A DNA stretch of 64,000 bases from Sinohyriopsis cumingii. Its lineage: Eukaryota > Mollusca > Bivalvia > Unionida > Unionidae. A program made the position numbers and the translations under genes. Shown one piece after another: positions 30,401 through 45,400 of the stretch (position 1 is the first letter of the stretch; each line of letters starts with the position of its first letter). The stretch covers positions 14,663,220 to 14,727,219 of the forward strand of contig CM068839.1 in assembly GCA_028554795.2 (NCBI GenBank), in the 5' to 3' direction. The notes beneath the pieces were generated by a model. The model was not told the DNA's origin. It made no database searches and saw only the letters and a list, made by a program, of their open reading frames with translations.

Positions 30401-33400
30401 GTGGGGGCTAAGATGCATCCTTGTTTTACACCATTCATAACTGCAAAGGGTTCGGAATAGTTACCCTGATCCTGGGCTCTGGCAAGCAAGCCATCATGAC
30501 AATGCCTCACCATTTCAATGAAGACTTCTGGACATCCAAAATTGGCCATGATCTTCCAAAGGCCTTCCCGGCTGACAGTGTTGAATGCCTTAGTCAGGTC
30601 CAAGAAGGTGTTGTATAGCTGGACATTTTGTTCAAAATACTTTTCTTGCATCTGCCTGGCAGCAAAGATTATATTGATGGTGCTTCTCTCCTTTCTGAAG
30701 CCACACTGACTTTCTGGCAGTAGGCCATGATCAAGGTGCTCTATGAGTCTGTCAGCAGTAGCCTGGTGAGGACCTTGCCAGCGATGCAGAGAAGAGAGAT
30801 TCCTCTCTGGTTGTCACAGGATTTGCGATTGCCTGTGCATTTGTAAATGTGGATGATGGATGCATCTTTGAATTCCTGGGGTATGCATTTCTGCTTTCAC
30901 ATCCCACAGAACATTTCTGTAAGTCTTTCCACTAGCTTAGGCCTACCAGACTTGTAGATCTCAGCTGGGATGGAGTCTGCTCCTGGAGTTTTCCCACAAG
31001 TTAGGAACTCAATGGCTTTATGAATTTCCAGCACTGTTGGAGGGTCAGCTAATCTCTCGATCTCTATCTGGTGTAGATGGTTGATCACTTCATCGTTGAT
31101 GGAAGAGGGTGTGTTGAGGACAACATCAATGTGTTTCACCCAGCAATTCAGTATCTTCTCCTTCTCAGTTATGAGAGTGCTGCCATTGGAGCTCACGAGT
31201 AGGCTATGCCTGATGTTACTGGGCCATAGACATCACGAAGAGCACTATAGAAATTCTTCATGTCATGTCTGTCGGCAAAGGACTGAATATCATCAGCCTT
31301 TCAGCTCAGCCATATGTCCTGCATCTCATGCAGTTCCTTCTGCACAGCTTGGCGGACTCTACTGAAGGCATCTTTCTTTGCAGCGGACTTGGGGTCAGTG
31401 TTGTATGCTCAATGGAGACGATGCTTCTTCTCTAGCAGGGACTGTATTTCTTCACAGTTCTCATCAAACCAGTCTTGGTGCTTTCATGCAGTGATGCCAA
31501 GGGTTTCAGATGTAGTGGAGTACACCAGATATTTGAAGGCCACCCAGCATTTCTCTGTATCATTGGTGTCAGTCTGTTGTTTCCAGCTGGCTTGTCAGAG
31601 CTTCAGACAGAGCTTGCTCAGTGTTGCAGATTTTCAGCATGGAGACATTGAGTTGCTTTGGGACTTTAATTCCCTCTGGACATCTGGGAGGTTGAATTCT
31701 ACGATTCATCTCAGAAATCAGTAGCCTGTGGTCTGTCCAGCAGTCAGCACTACACATGGACTTGGTCACATGGACATCCTGCCTGTCATTCCTATGGACT
31801 AAGATATAGTCCATCAGATGCCAATGCTTAGACCGTGGGTGCGTCCAAGTTGTTTTGTTATGGTTAGGCAGATGGAAGACGGTGTTTGTGATCAGGAGAT
31901 CATATGATGTACACATTCTCGAGAGCAGATGTCCATTGCTGTTGCATTTGCCAATGCCATGTCTACCAATAACTCCCTCCCATGAGATGTGGTCCGTTCC
32001 AACTCTGGTATTAAAATCACTAAGCTTGTCTGACTTTGGTACTGAAGTAATCAGAGCTTCCAGTTCCTGATAGAACTTGTCTTTGGCTTCCTCCGAGTTG
32101 GTCATGGTTGGTGCATAAGCACTAATGAGTGTGGCTTGCTTTTTTCCATGTAAGGGTAGCTTCAGCATTATTAGCAGGTCATTAATTCCCTTTGATAAGA
32201 TGGAGAGCTTATTCACCAAACTCAACTTGACAGCGAAACCAATTCCAGATTCATGATGTTCATCGGTGTCACGTCCACTCCTATACTAATACCCCTGTTG
32301 ATAGAAAACTTGCACCAGGAAATATGTTGAAATCAACAGTGCTACTCACCCCAGCTGGGTTGATGTGACCAGATTTACGTGAAAGGTAAGCTCTTTTTTA
32401 TTGGTGCTCTAATGTCTGTATCTTTTCACTTATTGCCACAATGCTTGTACTGTAGGTGTGTAATTGGGATAAAGGTAAAAGATCAAAACTGTCACCTACT
32501 TTATAAGGCTTTTTAACATTGTATGCAAGAGTAACTGACTTGCAGTAGAGAGCATCAAGGGGCATCTTCTGAGTTTCAACTTCCTTCCTTAGAACTTGGT
32601 TCTTTTTATAAATGACAGATGAAATTTTCAAAATCAGGTATTATTGAGTACAAAATTACACCAAAGATTTTGTTTACATTTTGATTACCATTTTTTCAAT
32701 ATTCTGAAGCTGTATAAATATGGAAACAAAATGAGCTAGTCTTACTAAATCCAGTTTTGGGAAACATGGCAGAATGCTTTTCTTTTGGTATTATTTCAGA
32801 CATATATTTTCTACTCACTGTGTCTATTATCTGTTTACAGGGTGAGAATAAATTCATTGAATCACTATGCCAGACAATTTTACCTTTGGGAGAAATAACC
32901 TGGATAATCAATCATCCTGGTATTGACAAAAACACCAAGAAACCTTTCATCAAGTTCTTGATGTGGGTCTACATGAAGCCAGTAGAAAATTTGATAGAGA
33001 GTGGGGCAGCTGACCTGCAACATGACAGGTAACAATTACCTCCTCCTAATCTTTATTTAACTTTCCTTTCTGTCTGCTAATGTATTAATCCATTTCAAAA
33101 TTTAACAACTTTCTGCCTTGTTATCAATCTCTTTTTATCTATTTCTGTTTTTTTGAGCCAGCTGTGGTGAAAACTTGATGGTGATTACTATGATATCTTC
33201 CAGTATGTGCATGTCTATCCATCCATCCACACCCTTGATTAGCCTCAATGTTAAAGGGTCCATCCATCTACAGCCTTGATTAGCCTCAATGTCCATCCAT
33301 CCATCCATCCATCCACAGCCTTGATTAGCCTCAATGCTAAAGTGTCCATCCATCCATCCATCCATCCACACCATTGATAAACCACAATGTTAAAGGTTCC

Positions 33401-36400
33401 TAAGTTCATCCATCCGTCCACACCCTTGATTAGCCTCAATGTTAAAGTGTCCATCCATCCATCCATCCACACCCTTGATTAGCCTCAATATTAAAATGTC
33501 CATCCATCTATCCACACCCTTGATTAGCCTCAATATTAAAATGTCCATCCATCCATCAACAGCCTTAATTAGCCTCAATGTTAGATTGTAAATCCATTCA
33601 TCAACACCCTTGATTAGCCTCTTTGTTAAAGTGTCAGTCCCTCCATCCACACCTTTTGATTAGCCTCTCTGTTAAAATGTCCATCTATCCATCTATCCAT
33701 CCATCCACACCTTTGATTAGCCTCAATGTTAAAATGTCCATCCATCAATCCATGCCCTTGATCAACCTCTGTGTTAAAGTATCCATCCATTCATCCATCC
33801 ATCCTTCCATCCACACCCTTGATTAGCCTCAGTGTTAAGGTGTCCATCCATTCATCCATCCACACCATTGATTAAGATCAGTCGCAAAGTGTCCATCCAT
33901 CCATCCGTATTCATCACCCTGAAAAACTGTTTTAAAAAAATATACAAATCTATAGAATTTTCACTTATCACTCTGAAGGGACATTTATTTTAGCCAGAAG
34001 TCAGTGGCTTGCATATATCTACAAATGTAAATATATATGTAGATACCATGAAATATCACTAACTGACCTGGCTCCCTGTAATCCAGCATCCTATGTACAG
34101 TGGCCTTTATTGGCTCAAATATGGCCTTTGTAATACTATTTAATGTCCATAAGCTGGTCACTTCTAAAATGAAGGCCAAATGTTTTGCTCTGGCATTGTC
34201 TGTTTTGGGACAATTTCACAATATTTGTGATCATTTTCTACTTTGAGGTGATGTTTTTAAACAGATGTGATGATTGCAGCAATTTTTGCATCTCATTCCT
34301 GTATTTAAGAAATCCAGGTTTTGTATTTCAGACAACTGTGGAAGTTCATAGGCTCTGTGGTGGAAGATATCAATCTGGTGACAGAGGTTGTGAAGAGGGC
34401 CCCTGCAAGGGTGACTGAGTTGCTGAAAATGCCACCTCATAAAGAGTATAGTACAGATTCTATATTAGATGTCCTTCAACAAATCTTAGCCTCCTGCTGT
34501 AAAACTGTTATGGGGATGGGTACCATGAAATTGACTTAATTTAGTTCTCTCATTAATTCCTAATTAGGGCCCCTATTGAGATGCATGACACCAGGTATTA
34601 GTGACTATTCTCAATCCATCTGTTTCAATGCCCATTCACATTGCATGTAACCATCATAACTTTGCAGCCCTTTTACATAATTGGATGTCCCCTGGCAGGT
34701 GAGTTGCTTATTATACAGACATAAAATAAATGAGATTTGCATTACATGGATTAGTCTTTCAATCTTCATTGCATGATTCTTTGTAGACTGATGTATTATG
34801 TCCAAATGGGCAAAATTGTTTTAAAAATATTATTCTCACTGATCTAATGTAATTTTTTTCACTAAAAAACAAAGAAAAAGTTTACTAAAATGTATGCCTA
34901 ACTATATAAACATCAATGATGTGAAGTGGATAATGTCACAGGTAAACGTTTATGTGTCCAGTAAAAGGTAGATTTCTTTTGGCAAGAAACGGTTTTTTGT
35001 ATTAGCCTTAAATATTAATGTATTTTTACATTTGAAGGCACTGTATATTTTCATACATGCCCTGAAGTACTTTCAGATATTTTTGCTGGTATTTTTAAAA
35101 TCCCTTGTTATGTATTTTACTTGGGAAGTGTTCTTGTACTGAAACAAATTTTCATTGTTTTTTTTTCCATCCATATTTTATTAGTAACTTGCATGACACT
35201 GCTATATCAGTTACCATATGCACATATACAAACATCAAACATTATTCTGTGAGTGAAGAACTTGAATTTAGGACTTGTCTTTTATGTATAAGAAATAATG
35301 TCAGATTTAAATGAGCTTAGGAATTCCTCAGTATGTCTCTTTATTGCAGTGCCGTGACCGACGAGAATGATGAGAAGTCAGCACTACATATAAACTTGTT
35401 CTTTGTTGTGGAGGCCATCATGCCATTTTTAGAGGTGAGAGATAGGACTGTGTTATTGTATGAAAGAATCAGCTGGAAGAAAAAGAAATGTCCATTCATG
35501 AGAACTCAGGAGTGATTGGACTGATTTACTGGATGAAAGAATCAGCTAAAAAGAGAAATGTCCATTAACTAGTTAGGTGTTTAAAGTGAATTTGTGATAG
35601 ATTGTACTTAGTTGATATATGAAAGACTCAGATTAAAAATAAATGTACATGAATTAGTCAGCTGTTTAAAATGACTCATGAACAAGCTCTTCAGCTGATT
35701 TCTTTTATTTTCAGATTTGACTTTTTTTTTGTCTTCAATTGAAAAATTCATTTGTTAAATTCCACAATATTCTTTCATTTAAAATATTTTACAATTGTTT
35801 TTAGACCATTTTGGGTAACTATCAAAAATTTGACATATTTTCTGTTTGATGGGATATATTTTAGATTGTAATGTATAAAAGTCAGGTTTGGACAGTAATA
35901 GACAGAGCTGTACATTGTAATATAGAGACTGTCAGGCATGGACAGTAATATATGAGCTGTACATAGTGATATAGGGACTGTCAGGCTTGGACAATAATAT
36001 ATTAGCTGTACATTGTAATATAGAGACTGTCAGGCATGGATAGTAATATATTAGCTGTACATTGTAATACAGAGACTGTCAGGCTTGGACAGTAATATAT
36101 TAGCTGTACATTGTAATATAGAGACTGTCAGGCTTGGACAGTAATATATGAGCTGTTCATTGTAATATAGAGACTGTCAGGCTTGGACAGTAATACACAG
36201 AGCTGTTCATTGTAATATAGAGACTGTCAGTCTTGGACAGCAATATATGAGCTGTACATTGTAATGTAGAGATCGTCAGGCTTGGACAGTAATATATTAG
36301 CTGTACAGTAATATAGAGACTGTCAGGCTTGGACAGTAATATATGAGCTGTTCACTGTAATATAGAGACTGTCAGGCTTGGACAGTAACATCCAGAGCTG

Positions 36401-39400
36401 TTATTAAGTCACTGAACATAATTCAATTTATATTAATTTTGTATACACTGAATTTGGGTGGATGCACACATGCTGATGCTAATCTTTAGCAAGAAATTTT
36501 AGAATATGGTATGTTTGGTTGGTTGTTTTGCTTTGTAATGTCACGTCAACACATGAGAAGTTTTATCATGCAGAGGCTATAAGGACAAAGTGCTTGTCCA
36601 GGGACACAACATGGCATGGTATGGCAGGATTTGAACATGCACCTTTATGTTCAAGAGTCCATGACTCTAAACACTGTATTTTGCAGCCCCTGGAATGTGT
36701 TATGTAGTACATGTGATGTTTTCCTGTACTTTGCAGCCCCTAGATTGTGTTATGTATTACATGTGATGTTTTCCTGTACTTTGCAGCCCCTAGATTATGT
36801 TCTGTACTACACGTAATGTTTTTCTGTACTTTGCAGCCCCTAGATTTTGTTATGTAGTACATGTGATGTTTTACTGTACTTTGCAGCCCCTAGATTGTGT
36901 TATGTAGTACATGTGATGTTTTCCTGTACTTTGCAGTCCCTAGATTGTGATATATAGTACATGTGATGTTTTCCTGTACTTTTACATCCCTAGATTGTGT
37001 TATGTACTACATGTGATGTTTTCCTGTACTTTGCAGGTCTTCTATACCTCATTCTATGCTGCTGACAAGGATTTATATCCAGATGAAGTCTTCCACACTG
37101 AAAGTGCTGCTAACGCCCTGACTGTAAGTTCATTTTAGTCCAAATACCACAAACATCAGCATAAAGGAGGATTCAGGAAATATTATCTGTTGTTGGAAAT
37201 ACGTTAGTAATAGGGACAAGCTCTGTGCATTTATGAATTAAAACTGGAATAAAAGTATTCTAGCTTTAGTAATAAGAATGATAAAGGCATTTTGTATTTG
37301 AGTATCAGTCATCCAGCTTTTCAGATCAAATTAACTCAATAATGCATCATTATGTGATGTCATGTACACTCATTGAAGTTAATGGTTAAGTAGTTTTAAT
37401 AACTTACTTTTGGAAAACAATTTGAATTTATACTTTATTTTTTTCATCAATGATGAATTTATGCATTTAGGTTGCAAACACTCTTTACATCAAATGAAAT
37501 TTTAAAAAATTCCTTTACCAGGAAGTGTACTTTAACTTCTCAATCTAGAAACTTAAAATCGAGGTAACAGCTACAGTTTTTGTCAGAAGCTGATTAAAGT
37601 AGATCAAACTGTACATGAAAAAGTATATATTTTAACATTTGATGACATAAATTCTGTTAATTTTATTTAATTTTCTGGAAAATTTCAGCATGTTAAAACA
37701 TTTGCATTAAAATTTATTATTTAAAAGTTAAATTACAGTCTGTTAAATAGCAGTAGCGAAAGGCATACAACCGCAGAATATCAAAGGATTTAATACATTA
37801 GGTTTAATGTATTAATACATTTACTTATTTTCTCTTTTATTTTATTTATTATATTAAAAGTCTAGATATTTTGAAGGGAGCATGTGACCTAACATAATGA
37901 TACATTGCCAGTAATATCTGAGCCTTGTAGACTAAAATTTAAAAAAAACACCAACAACTTTGTTAGGAATTGGAATTTTTTAATTCTCTTTGCAGCTCCG
38001 TAAATCATTGATCAGAGTCAAACTATTATATATGTAAACAATAAAGTTTTACAAATAGCAAGATGAAAGAAAAAAAATTAATTCAGTTTGCAAGAAGAGA
38101 AAGGAGGGACATAGGTAATAAAAAAAGCCTGTAGGATTAACCAAACATTATTGTTCAGAGAATGCCATGCTGAGTTTGAATTTTGCATGCACAGTACTAA
38201 ATTAACAGCCAGCAAAACACAAAACTGTAAGCTCAGTATCATCTTTTGATGACAGAGACAAAATAATTGTGAGAAAAAAAGTTAAAATCATGCAATAAAG
38301 TTTTCAACCAAAATTGTTACGACAAAGCTGGGGGATTGGAAGTGTCCTATAACAATAAGTAGACCTTTAATGAGATAAGATAAGAATTCTTTATTTCAGA
38401 CTACAAAGTCCATACCTCTAAAATAAAATATAGATATAAATTAAAATATTGTAAACATAAAAGAACATATATATCATACTTACAATTATACAGATACATA
38501 TAATAGTATGGTAGGGTAGTAGTATGTCACAGTGCTGATTAAGCTTTTAAACTTTATATTTGTGAAACTATATTAATTGTGTGACTCTTAGAATAACTAT
38601 AAATATTACATAATATAGTGACATAAATAAGGGTTTTGTTCAATTTGAAATACTTCGTGCTGGTCTGCACAGTTGCTCTAAGGGCAGACTGGCACATTTT
38701 ACAGTAGTGTATCAAAATTAATTATTGTTAAATTGGGATATATTAATTTGTAAATGGGCTGCAATGAAGATACCCAGGTCAATTCCAGTTTATCCCCACC
38801 CACCCCAAAAGCAAGTAACCTTGGTGCTTTGGCTGATTAAAACTATATTCTCTGTGTTTAGATGTCAGTCACAGCTAATACAACTTGATGCTTGGTTGTC
38901 TGAAGCAAAGACTAATAGCATTTTACATCTCTTCAAACCTAGGCTTCAATTTTGTTGCTACTCCTCCAGTATAATTATTATTTCATATTATAAAACATTT
39001 GTATCATTGTGGATCATTTGACACCCTTTAGAAATTGAGACAGGTAGATAGCAAGATATTTAATGAGAGACTGCTCATTTTGCAGTATTGCAGCAGAGGA
39101 CAAAGTGCGTTTTCTGTCATCATGTCCATTATATCAGTTATCAGATACACCTTGTCTATCAGCTATCATCCTGTCAAGTATATCACTTATCAGATACACC
39201 TTATCTATCAGCTATCATCCTGTCCAGAATATCATATTTATCTGATATACCTTATCAATCAGCTATCATCCTGTCCAGTATATCACATTTATCTGATATA
39301 CCTTCATCTATCAGCTATCATCCTGTCAGGTATATCACATTTATCTGAATTACCTTATCTATCAGCTATCATCCTGTCAAGTATATCACATTTATCTGAA

Positions 39401-42400
39401 TTACCTTATCTATCAGCTATCATCCTGTCCAGCATATCTCATTTATCTGATATACCTTGTCTATCCGCTATCATCCTGTCCATATATCATATTTATCTGA
39501 AATACCTTGTCTATCAGCTATCATCCTGTCCAGTATATCATATTTATCTGATATACCTTATCTATCAGCTATCATCCTGTCCAGTATATCATATTTATCT
39601 GATATACCTTGTCTATCAGCTATCATCCTGTCAAGTATATCATAGTTATCTGATATACCTTATCTATCAGCTATCATCCTGTCCAGTATATCATATTTAT
39701 CTGATATACCTTGTCTATCAGCTATCATCCTGTCCAGTATATCATATTTATCTGATACACCTTGTCTGTCAGCTATCATCCTGTCAAGTATATCATATTT
39801 ATCTGATATACCTTATCTATCAGCTATCATCCTGTCAAGTATATCATAGTTATCTGATATACCTTATCTATCAGCTATCATCCTGTCCAGTATATCATAT
39901 TTATCTGATATACCTTGTCTATCAGCTATCATCCTGTCCAGAATATCATATTTATCTGATATACCTTATCTATCAGCTATCATCCTGTCAAGTATATCAT
40001 AGTTATCTGATATACCTTATCTATCAGCTATCATCCTGTCCAGTATATCATATTTATCTGATATACCTTGTCTATCAGCTATCATCCTGTCCGTATATCA
40101 TATTTATCTGATATACCTTGTCTATCAGCTATCATCCTGTCCAGTATATCATATTTATCTGATATACCTTGTCTATCAGCTATCATCCTGTCCAGTATAT
40201 CATAGTTATCTGATATACCTTGTCTATCAGCTATCATCCTGTCCAGTATATCACATTTATCTGATATACCATATCTATCAACTATCATCCTGTCCGTATA
40301 TCATATTTATCTGATATACCTTGTCTATCAGCTTTCATCCTGTCAAGTATATCACATTTATCTGATATACCTTATCTATCAGCTATCATCCTGTCTGTAT
40401 ATCATAGTTATCTGATACACCTTGTCTATCAGCTATCAGCCTGTCCAGTATATCACATTTATCTGATACACCTTGTCTATCAGCTATCATCCTGTCCAGT
40501 ATATCATATTTATCTGATACACCTTATCTATCAGCTATCATCCTGTCCAATATATCATAGTTATCAGATGCACCTTATCTATCAGCTATAATCCTGTCAG
40601 GTATATCACTTATCAGATGCACCTTATCTATCAGCTATCATCCTTTCTATTATATCTGTTATCAGATGCACCTTATCTATTTGATGTTATCCTGTTCAGT
40701 ATCAGTTATTAGATGCACCTTATCTATCAGTTTATCATCCTGTCTAGTATATCAGTTATCAGATGCACCTTACCTATCTACTGTTATCTTGTCCATTATA
40801 TCATAGTTATCTGATGCACATTATCTATCAGTTAGGACTTCCAGGATTAACATAAATTCCATTATGAAGAAATTTTAGATCTACCACAGGACTGTGTAAG
40901 TATAATTGCAAGATAAATAATTGACTGCCTTGAAATCAGAAAAGTTAACTCTTTAACCCCTGGCACCATGTTTATGTGGCAGGAGGTAGAAGCCAACTGC
41001 TGAGCTCTGTAACGTAAATGGCATGTATGATACACTAAAGTGGGTGGTATTATAGAAAGGTAGACATATGTAGCTCTACAATGATACCAAATAATCTGGA
41101 AGTTCTAGTTGCACTACAAAATACAGAGGAAGAAACCCAATTTTTTGGACCCAATTTTTTTCACCGATTTTGTGTCCGGATTTCAGACTTTTTGGTCTCA
41201 GATCTAAGGCAGACCAGTATGAACTGCACACAGACAGATGAACCTGTGTAAAAAGTAGGATAAGATGGGCATTTAGAGTAAAGAGTGGTTTTGAAACGAA
41301 AATAATGGGTCCATCAAGCAAATAAAAAACTCCCAACTTTTACCCTTCTGCTCATGCACGAGTGAAATAGCCTATGAAAAACGATGTTTCTAACCCAACT
41401 AGGTCTTAGGTTAATGGAAAATCACTTGGAAGTTGATGTATTAGGATGTATTCAGAAATTGCCCACAAAATGTGTTTCCTACCAGCATTTCAGGCCAAAA
41501 TGAGAAAAATCTCCAGGGGTTAATGATTTAATGGGTGCATTTTTATGATGTCACCAAATTTGAATATTCCTTGCGTTTTTAATCACTTGTGCTTCAACAT
41601 TGCACATAAATTCCAAATTTATCCATTCCTTGATGATTTGCATGAAAGTTCCAAAACCCTTGTTAACTCATTGACCCCTGGTGCCAAGTTTACTGCTGAG
41701 CTCTGTAGCGCCAAGGTCATGTTTGATACACTAAAGTGGGTGGTATTATAGTAAGGCAGACAAATGTAGCTCTACAATGATACCAAATAATCTGGAAGTT
41801 CTAGTTGCACTACAAAATACAGAGGGGATAAACCTAACTTTTTGGACCTGATTTTTTTCCACCCAAAATTTGCCCATGGTCAAAATCTAATTTTGTGTCC
41901 GGATTTTAGACTTTTTGGTCTCAGATCTAAGGCAGACCAGTCTGAAATGGACACAGATAGATGAACCTTAGCAAAAAGTAGGATAAGATGGGCGTTTGGA
42001 ATTGGAATAAAGAGTGGTCTAGATACGAAAATGATGGGTCCGTTAAGCAAAAACATGTTTAAAAAGTCCAACTTTTACCCTTCTAATAATAATAATAATA
42101 ATAATAATAATCATCATCATATTTAAAGAGGGTAACACAATTAGCTAAGATAGCTAAGAACTAATCTACCTTGAGACCCTCAGACAAAGGAATTTATTTA
42201 TTTTAGCTGCACCTCTGAAGCCACTCGATATATTGGGTTTGGAAGAAGGAAATAGAGTGGGCATTTCTAATCTCAACTGGAATACTATTCCAGAGCAGAG
42301 TTCCCAAGTGTTGGAAACATTTTTTAAATTAATCCTTATTTGGTTGGGGAATTTTATACTGTTTGGTAGACATGGATCGCAGGCGGGGAGTATTACCAGG

Positions 42401-45400
42401 TAGCCTATACTGGAATAGTGATTGTAAATATTCAGGAGCGCTATTATGGGATATCATGTGCATTAATTTGGCTTTTCTCAAACAGATTCGGTCTTTAATA
42501 GGTAATATTTTTAACTTACCAGCTACATTTTCCTTGCTTTCTTTCTGGATTGATATTAGCCCTAATGCTCTTTTTTGAAGATGTGCCAGCTTTGCTCTGT
42601 TTTTATCATTTGAATTACCCTATACTGTATTACAGTAATCTAAATAGGATTGTATGTAACTGTTATAAAATAGTTTTCTATGCTTTCTGTGAGAAAATGT
42701 CTTATCCTACTGAGAAGCTATAAACTTGATTTTACTCTTTTACTGATATGTTTGATATGTTCAGTCCATGATAGGTTATTATCTACCAGAACACCAAATA
42801 TCTTTCGTGACAGACCATTTGCACATTTTTATCCTTCCATGTCAGACATAGTTCATCACTATCAAGATTTGTTCTTTTTTGCCATGTTTGAGATAAGTAA
42901 TATTTTAGTTTTACCAGTATTTACCACCATGCAATTGCATGTGCACCAGTTGTCCAGTTTGTTTAGGGCATTCTGTAAAGAAATTATCGAGTTCTTGCTT
43001 GGTGTTTTGGATGTCTGACAATGTTATGTCATCTGCATAGAGATCTGTAGATGATATTGGGTCTCTTAGTAAAAGTGGTAGGTCATTAATAAATAAATAA
43101 ATAGCAATGGACCCAGAATTGAGCCTTGTTGTACTCCATATCTAATTGTTCCAGGTTCAGACAGAACATTATTTATGTAAACATGTTGTGTTCTCTCACT
43201 TAAGTATGAAGTAAACCAGCTAATTGTTCTTTCATTACACTGGTAGATTTTCAGTTTCTTCAAAAGGATTTCATTATCCACCATGTCAAAAGCTTTCCTG
43301 AAATCTACAAATACAGATCCTATTATTCTACCTTGGTCATGTGCTTGAAGCAATTTATCAGTATGGGAGATCAAGGCAGTCTCACCGGAATGTTTCTGTC
43401 TAAAGCCTGATTGATTAGGGTGTAAGAGCAAGTGTTTGGTTAAATATGACATGAATGAGTCATGGACATGTTTTTCAATCAATTTTGACAAGTTTGGTAG
43501 TATTGAGATTGGTCGTTAATTAGCAGCATCCTTAGAACCAGATTTATGAATAGGAGTTACTTTTGCAGTGTTCCCTATTTTGGGGACAGATGAGGTTGCA
43601 ATACTTAAACTGATTATGAATATTATGCTATCTACAATAGCAGAGGCAGAAGATTTAATGAGTTGTGGGCCAATCTGTTTAAGTACTGCATCTATCTTGG
43701 TATCAAGTTCACTGAGACATTTTTTAACAAAGTTTTTTTATACTGGTGGGATAGAAAAACATACCTCCTTAGAGATTTTACTGCTTCAGAATTTTTTCAG
43801 TTCATTAAAGTGTTTTTCTATCACTGGTTCTTTTTACTTTGTGGTAATGTTGGTGAATAAATCATTGAAAACATTTGCAGTTTCAGTGTCATCAGTGACT
43901 ATAGTGTCATTTACCAGAAGTGAGTGAATTTTATTTGTCTGATCTTTGTGTGCTCCTCCAGTGAGTTCTTGTAAGACTTTCCAAATAGAGTTTGTGTTGC
44001 TCTTTTTGTTTTCAAGCAGCAATTGATAATAAGTTTTTTAGCTTTTTTAATCATACTTGTTATTTTATTTCTCCATTCTTTATATTGTGCATGGTTTCCC
44101 ATAGTCTTGAATTGGTCACATGTTTTCATAGCACCTAGGATTTCAGTAATAAGCCAATTAGGTTGAATTTCAGTCTTTACTCGATGTACTTTCAGTGGTG
44201 CATGCTTAGAGACTACATCCATAAATAAGTCAGTCCACACCCTCAGAGCTTCATCTATATCATCAAATTTTGGTTCATATTCCATGGAACTTTATATAGG
44301 TCATTGAGAAATTGATTTTCATTAAAATTTATGAACGATCTGTAAGTGATCGTTTTGTGTGTATTTTTCTTATTTTTCTTGCATTTAACCATTCTTGTCA
44401 AAAAAGTAGGATAGTGGTCACTAAGACCAACAATCGGTACAAAACACATTGTCTGGTAAGTTGGTATAAATGTGATCGATAAAGGTGCTTGATTTTTCTG
44501 TTATCCTTGTGAGCTCATTTACCAGCTGGTCTAGGCCTAATGATTCAATAAATTCCATCCAGTTTTTCCTTATTTGAATACTGAGAAGGTCCTTATTTAT
44601 ATCGCCGAGTACATATGTTTCTTTCACCTGTGCAAGAACATTTTCCATTTGTTTCAAAAAGTTATCATTCCAAATTGCTTCGGAGGAAGGTGGCCTATAA
44701 ATGAAACCAACTAGGAATGATTTTGCATTATTTTGAAAAATTTCCACCCAGATAATCTCAATTTCATGTGACTCCAAGTCAAGTTGCCTTTCTGCATTTA
44801 CATTTTCCCAAATGTATACAACAAGCCCTCCCCCTGCTGTCTCTCTCTCCCTGTATAATGATTTATTGTAGTCTTGACAGTGAAATAGATTATCCTTGTG
44901 GTTAGCATTTAATTTGGGTTCAGTCTGTCCTAAAATATGTATATTATTTTCCTTGGAAGACAACATTAACTTAATCTGGTCTATTTTTCCCACTATTTTT
45001 CCCACTATACCTTGTACATTTAAGTGACCTTTGTTAAAATCTTTTGTATTTAGTTTCATATCAATTATATGTATGTCATCATGCAATGGGATACTCTATG
45101 AGATTGTCTCCATACTACTTTTATCATTCTAACATCCTATTTCTACATTTAAATGTTCATATATATTAGCGTCTTCAAAGTCACATATAGACCCTAAAAA
45201 TCCGCTAACTTTCGCATTTATAATAGCGTCCGCTGAATAATTAGAGACAAGGTACAATTAGATTTGTTTTAAATGAAGCATTGACATTCTCTTCTTTGCC
45301 AGCTTCCTAATATGTATAATACATTGATTGACAAAGTCTTTGTTTGTGTCCATGTTTATGGAATCTGAAGTACTCAATATGTTTGCCATGATGGCATACC

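Larger units (their letters stand above)
29325..32290 (-). mobile_element. Non-LTR retrotransposon (LINE 1 of window), 5'-truncated and dead
   Basis: Minus-strand remnants in element order: endonuclease-like domain (32225-31569), reverse transcriptase N-terminal part (31196-30897), palm (30651-30298) and C-terminal thumb/connection (30310-29740). The 3' end near 29325 is a short ATC-rich tail on the minus strand. Reading frames are broken by several frameshifts. The active-site box expected as YADD reads FTDA and the endonuclease GDFN box reads SDFN, so it cannot be active. It lies antisense inside intron 8. Confidence 0.9.

Noticed and set aside
33135-33826. ORFs with WMDGWMD and similar repeats
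   Set aside because: Translations of (CCAT)n-containing minisatellite units.
34446-34540. Extending exon 10 to the TAA as the main form
   Set aside because: Exon 11 has a strong acceptor and needs two carried bases; the chain of 18 exons stays open only with an internal donor. Kept as an alternative form in the findings.
39035-40111. Longest non-transposon ORF as a real protein
   Set aside because: It is wholly explained by a 51-bp tandem repeat in intron 12; other frames are open as well and no splice or start evidence exists.
42363-43018. Plus-strand ORFs as genes
   Set aside because: Antisense shadows of the LINE 2 C-terminal coding region.
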